Origin: Lachnoclostridium sp. UBA739
Lineage (GTDB): Bacteria > Bacillota_A > Clostridia > Lachnospirales > Lachnospiraceae
Length of the DNA: 6,687 nucleotides
Direction of reading: 5' to 3'
NCBI GenBank assembly: GCA_002297865.1
Contig: DBKX01000070.1
Location: forward strand, 1-6,687
In this document: piece after piece, positions 6,097-6,687 of the stretch
How the letters are laid out: each line of letters begins with the position of its first letter
Numbering within the stretch: position 1 is the stretch's first letter
The notes under the pieces: generated by a model
What the model was told of the DNA's origin: nothing
Database searches by the model: none
Seen by the model: the letters and a program-made list of their open reading frames with translations, nothing else
Made by a program: the position numbers and the translations under genes

Positions 6097-6687
6097 ATGC
6101 AAGAACTCAGAAACACCAAAATCATTGCTGTAGATCATGGCTACGGCAATATGAAAACAGCAAACACCGTCACGCCAACCGGAATCAAAGCCTATGAAAC
6201 AGAGCCAATCTTCACCGGAAATATTCTGGAATATAACGGCATTTACTACCGGATTGGCGAGGGACACAAAGAATTTATCCCAGATAAAGCTATGGATGAA
6301 GAATATTATCTTCTGACACTGATGGCTGTTGCAAGGGAATTGAATGTCTTTTCCATCCGTGAAGCAGACGTTCATCTGGCTGCTGGACTTCCTCCGACAT
6401 GGATCAGAAACCAGAGAGAAGATTTTCGTTCCTATCTACTCCAAAATTCAGAAGTCCATTACCGTTTTAACAGCAAAGAATATCATCTCCGCTTTGTGGG
6501 ATGCAGCCTTTACCCGCAGGGATATCCGGCTATCCTAAACCACCTTGGAGATTTCAAGGGAACCAATCTCCTTGCAGATATCGGAAACGGAACCATGAAT
6601 ATTCTATATATCAACAATAAGAAAGCGCAGGAGAGCCGGTGCTGGACAGAAAAGCTTGGTGTAAACCAGTGCATGATTGCTGCAAAG
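6097..6687 (+). CDS. ParM/StbA-like actin-family protein, 5' part (197 codons in window)
   Basis: The N-terminal half or so of an actin-like ATPase of the ParM/StbA (Alp) family, which form filaments that partition plasmids or plasmid-like elements. The phosphate-1 motif is DHGYGNMK (residues 13-20), AAGLPPTW (95-102) matches the common GLP motif of actin-like N-terminal domains, and the phosphate-2 motif is DIGNGTMNIL (161-170). The frame is open at the right edge, so the C-terminal half and any partner gene (a ParR-like adaptor) lie outside. I chose the ATG at 6097 for the CGGAGG 8 nt upstream; the frame is also open upstream, with ATGs at 5995 and 6019 lacking a ribosome site. It diverges from the SDR operon and probably belongs to a mobile-element maintenance module, although no mobile-element end is visible. 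Confidence 0.88.
   Translation, partial: MQELRNTKIIAVDHGYGNMKTANTVTPTGIKAYETEPIFTGNILEYNGIYYRIGEGHKEFIPDKAMDEEYYLLTLMAVARELNVFSIREADVHLAAGLPPTWIRNQREDFRSYLLQNSEVHYRFNSKEYHLRFVGCSLYPQGYPAILNHLGDFKGTNLLADIGNGTMNILYINNKKAQESRCWTEKLGVNQCMIAAK

Noticed and set aside
6067..6375. 102-codon - strand open frame
   Set aside because: It is antisense to the parM-like gene, whose actin phosphate motifs and ribosome site are clear.
1..6687. CRISPR arrays, tRNA or rRNA genes, insertion sequences
   Set aside because: No regularly spaced repeats, cloverleaf, rRNA-like stretch, transposase or terminal inverted repeats were seen on either strand.

Overview
The window looks like an accessory region of a gut-type Bacillota (Clostridia, probably Lachnospiraceae-like). 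The DNA is AT-rich, Shine-Dalgarno sites are strong (AGGAGG or AAGGAGG), and the ParM/StbA-like gene at the right edge is of a kind I associate with plasmids and integrative conjugative elements of these bacteria. The taxon and the mobile-element setting are inferences from protein style; no marker gene is present.

Layout, left to right. (1) 1-1589, + strand: the 3' part of a STAND/NB-ARC-type NTPase with TPR-like repeats. Its 5' end lies outside the window, and its frame is broken by one in-frame TGA at 1311-1313, after which the same frame continues with TPR-like sequence to a TAG at 1587-1589. (2) 1602-1656: a 13-bp hairpin between convergent genes. (3) 1669-3252, - strand: a two-gene operon of short-chain dehydrogenases/reductases (SDRs). 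(4) 3253-3484: its control region plus the terminator of the next unit. (5) 3485-5807, - strand: a second operon of SDR, AraC-family regulator and flavodoxin-like protein; the last two genes overlap by ATGA. (6) 5808-6096: a divergent intergenic region. (7) 6097-6687, + strand: the 5' part of a ParM/StbA-like actin homologue, cut by the window edge.

The most notable point is regulatory. Both minus-strand operons carry the same 44-bp block (3366-3409 and 5874-5917, 39 of 44 identical), made of two direct half-sites of the form TGGC-N7-G(C/A) spaced 22 bp apart. In both, the block runs into a -35 element (TTCAAA or TTCAAG) placed exactly 17 bp from a perfect TATAAT. This is the geometry expected of an AraC-family activator site, and the regulator gene lies in one of the two operons. 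I infer a self-contained, autoregulated regulon of three probable NADP(H)-type SDRs and one flavodoxin. The inducer and substrates cannot be read from the sequence.

A second notable structure precedes the parM-like gene. A 15-bp inverted repeat (one bulged base) pairs an anti-Shine-Dalgarno CCTCCG with the gene's own CGGAGG, encloses a second nested hairpin, and is followed by a T-rich run. It could hide the ribosome site or act as a transcription attenuator.
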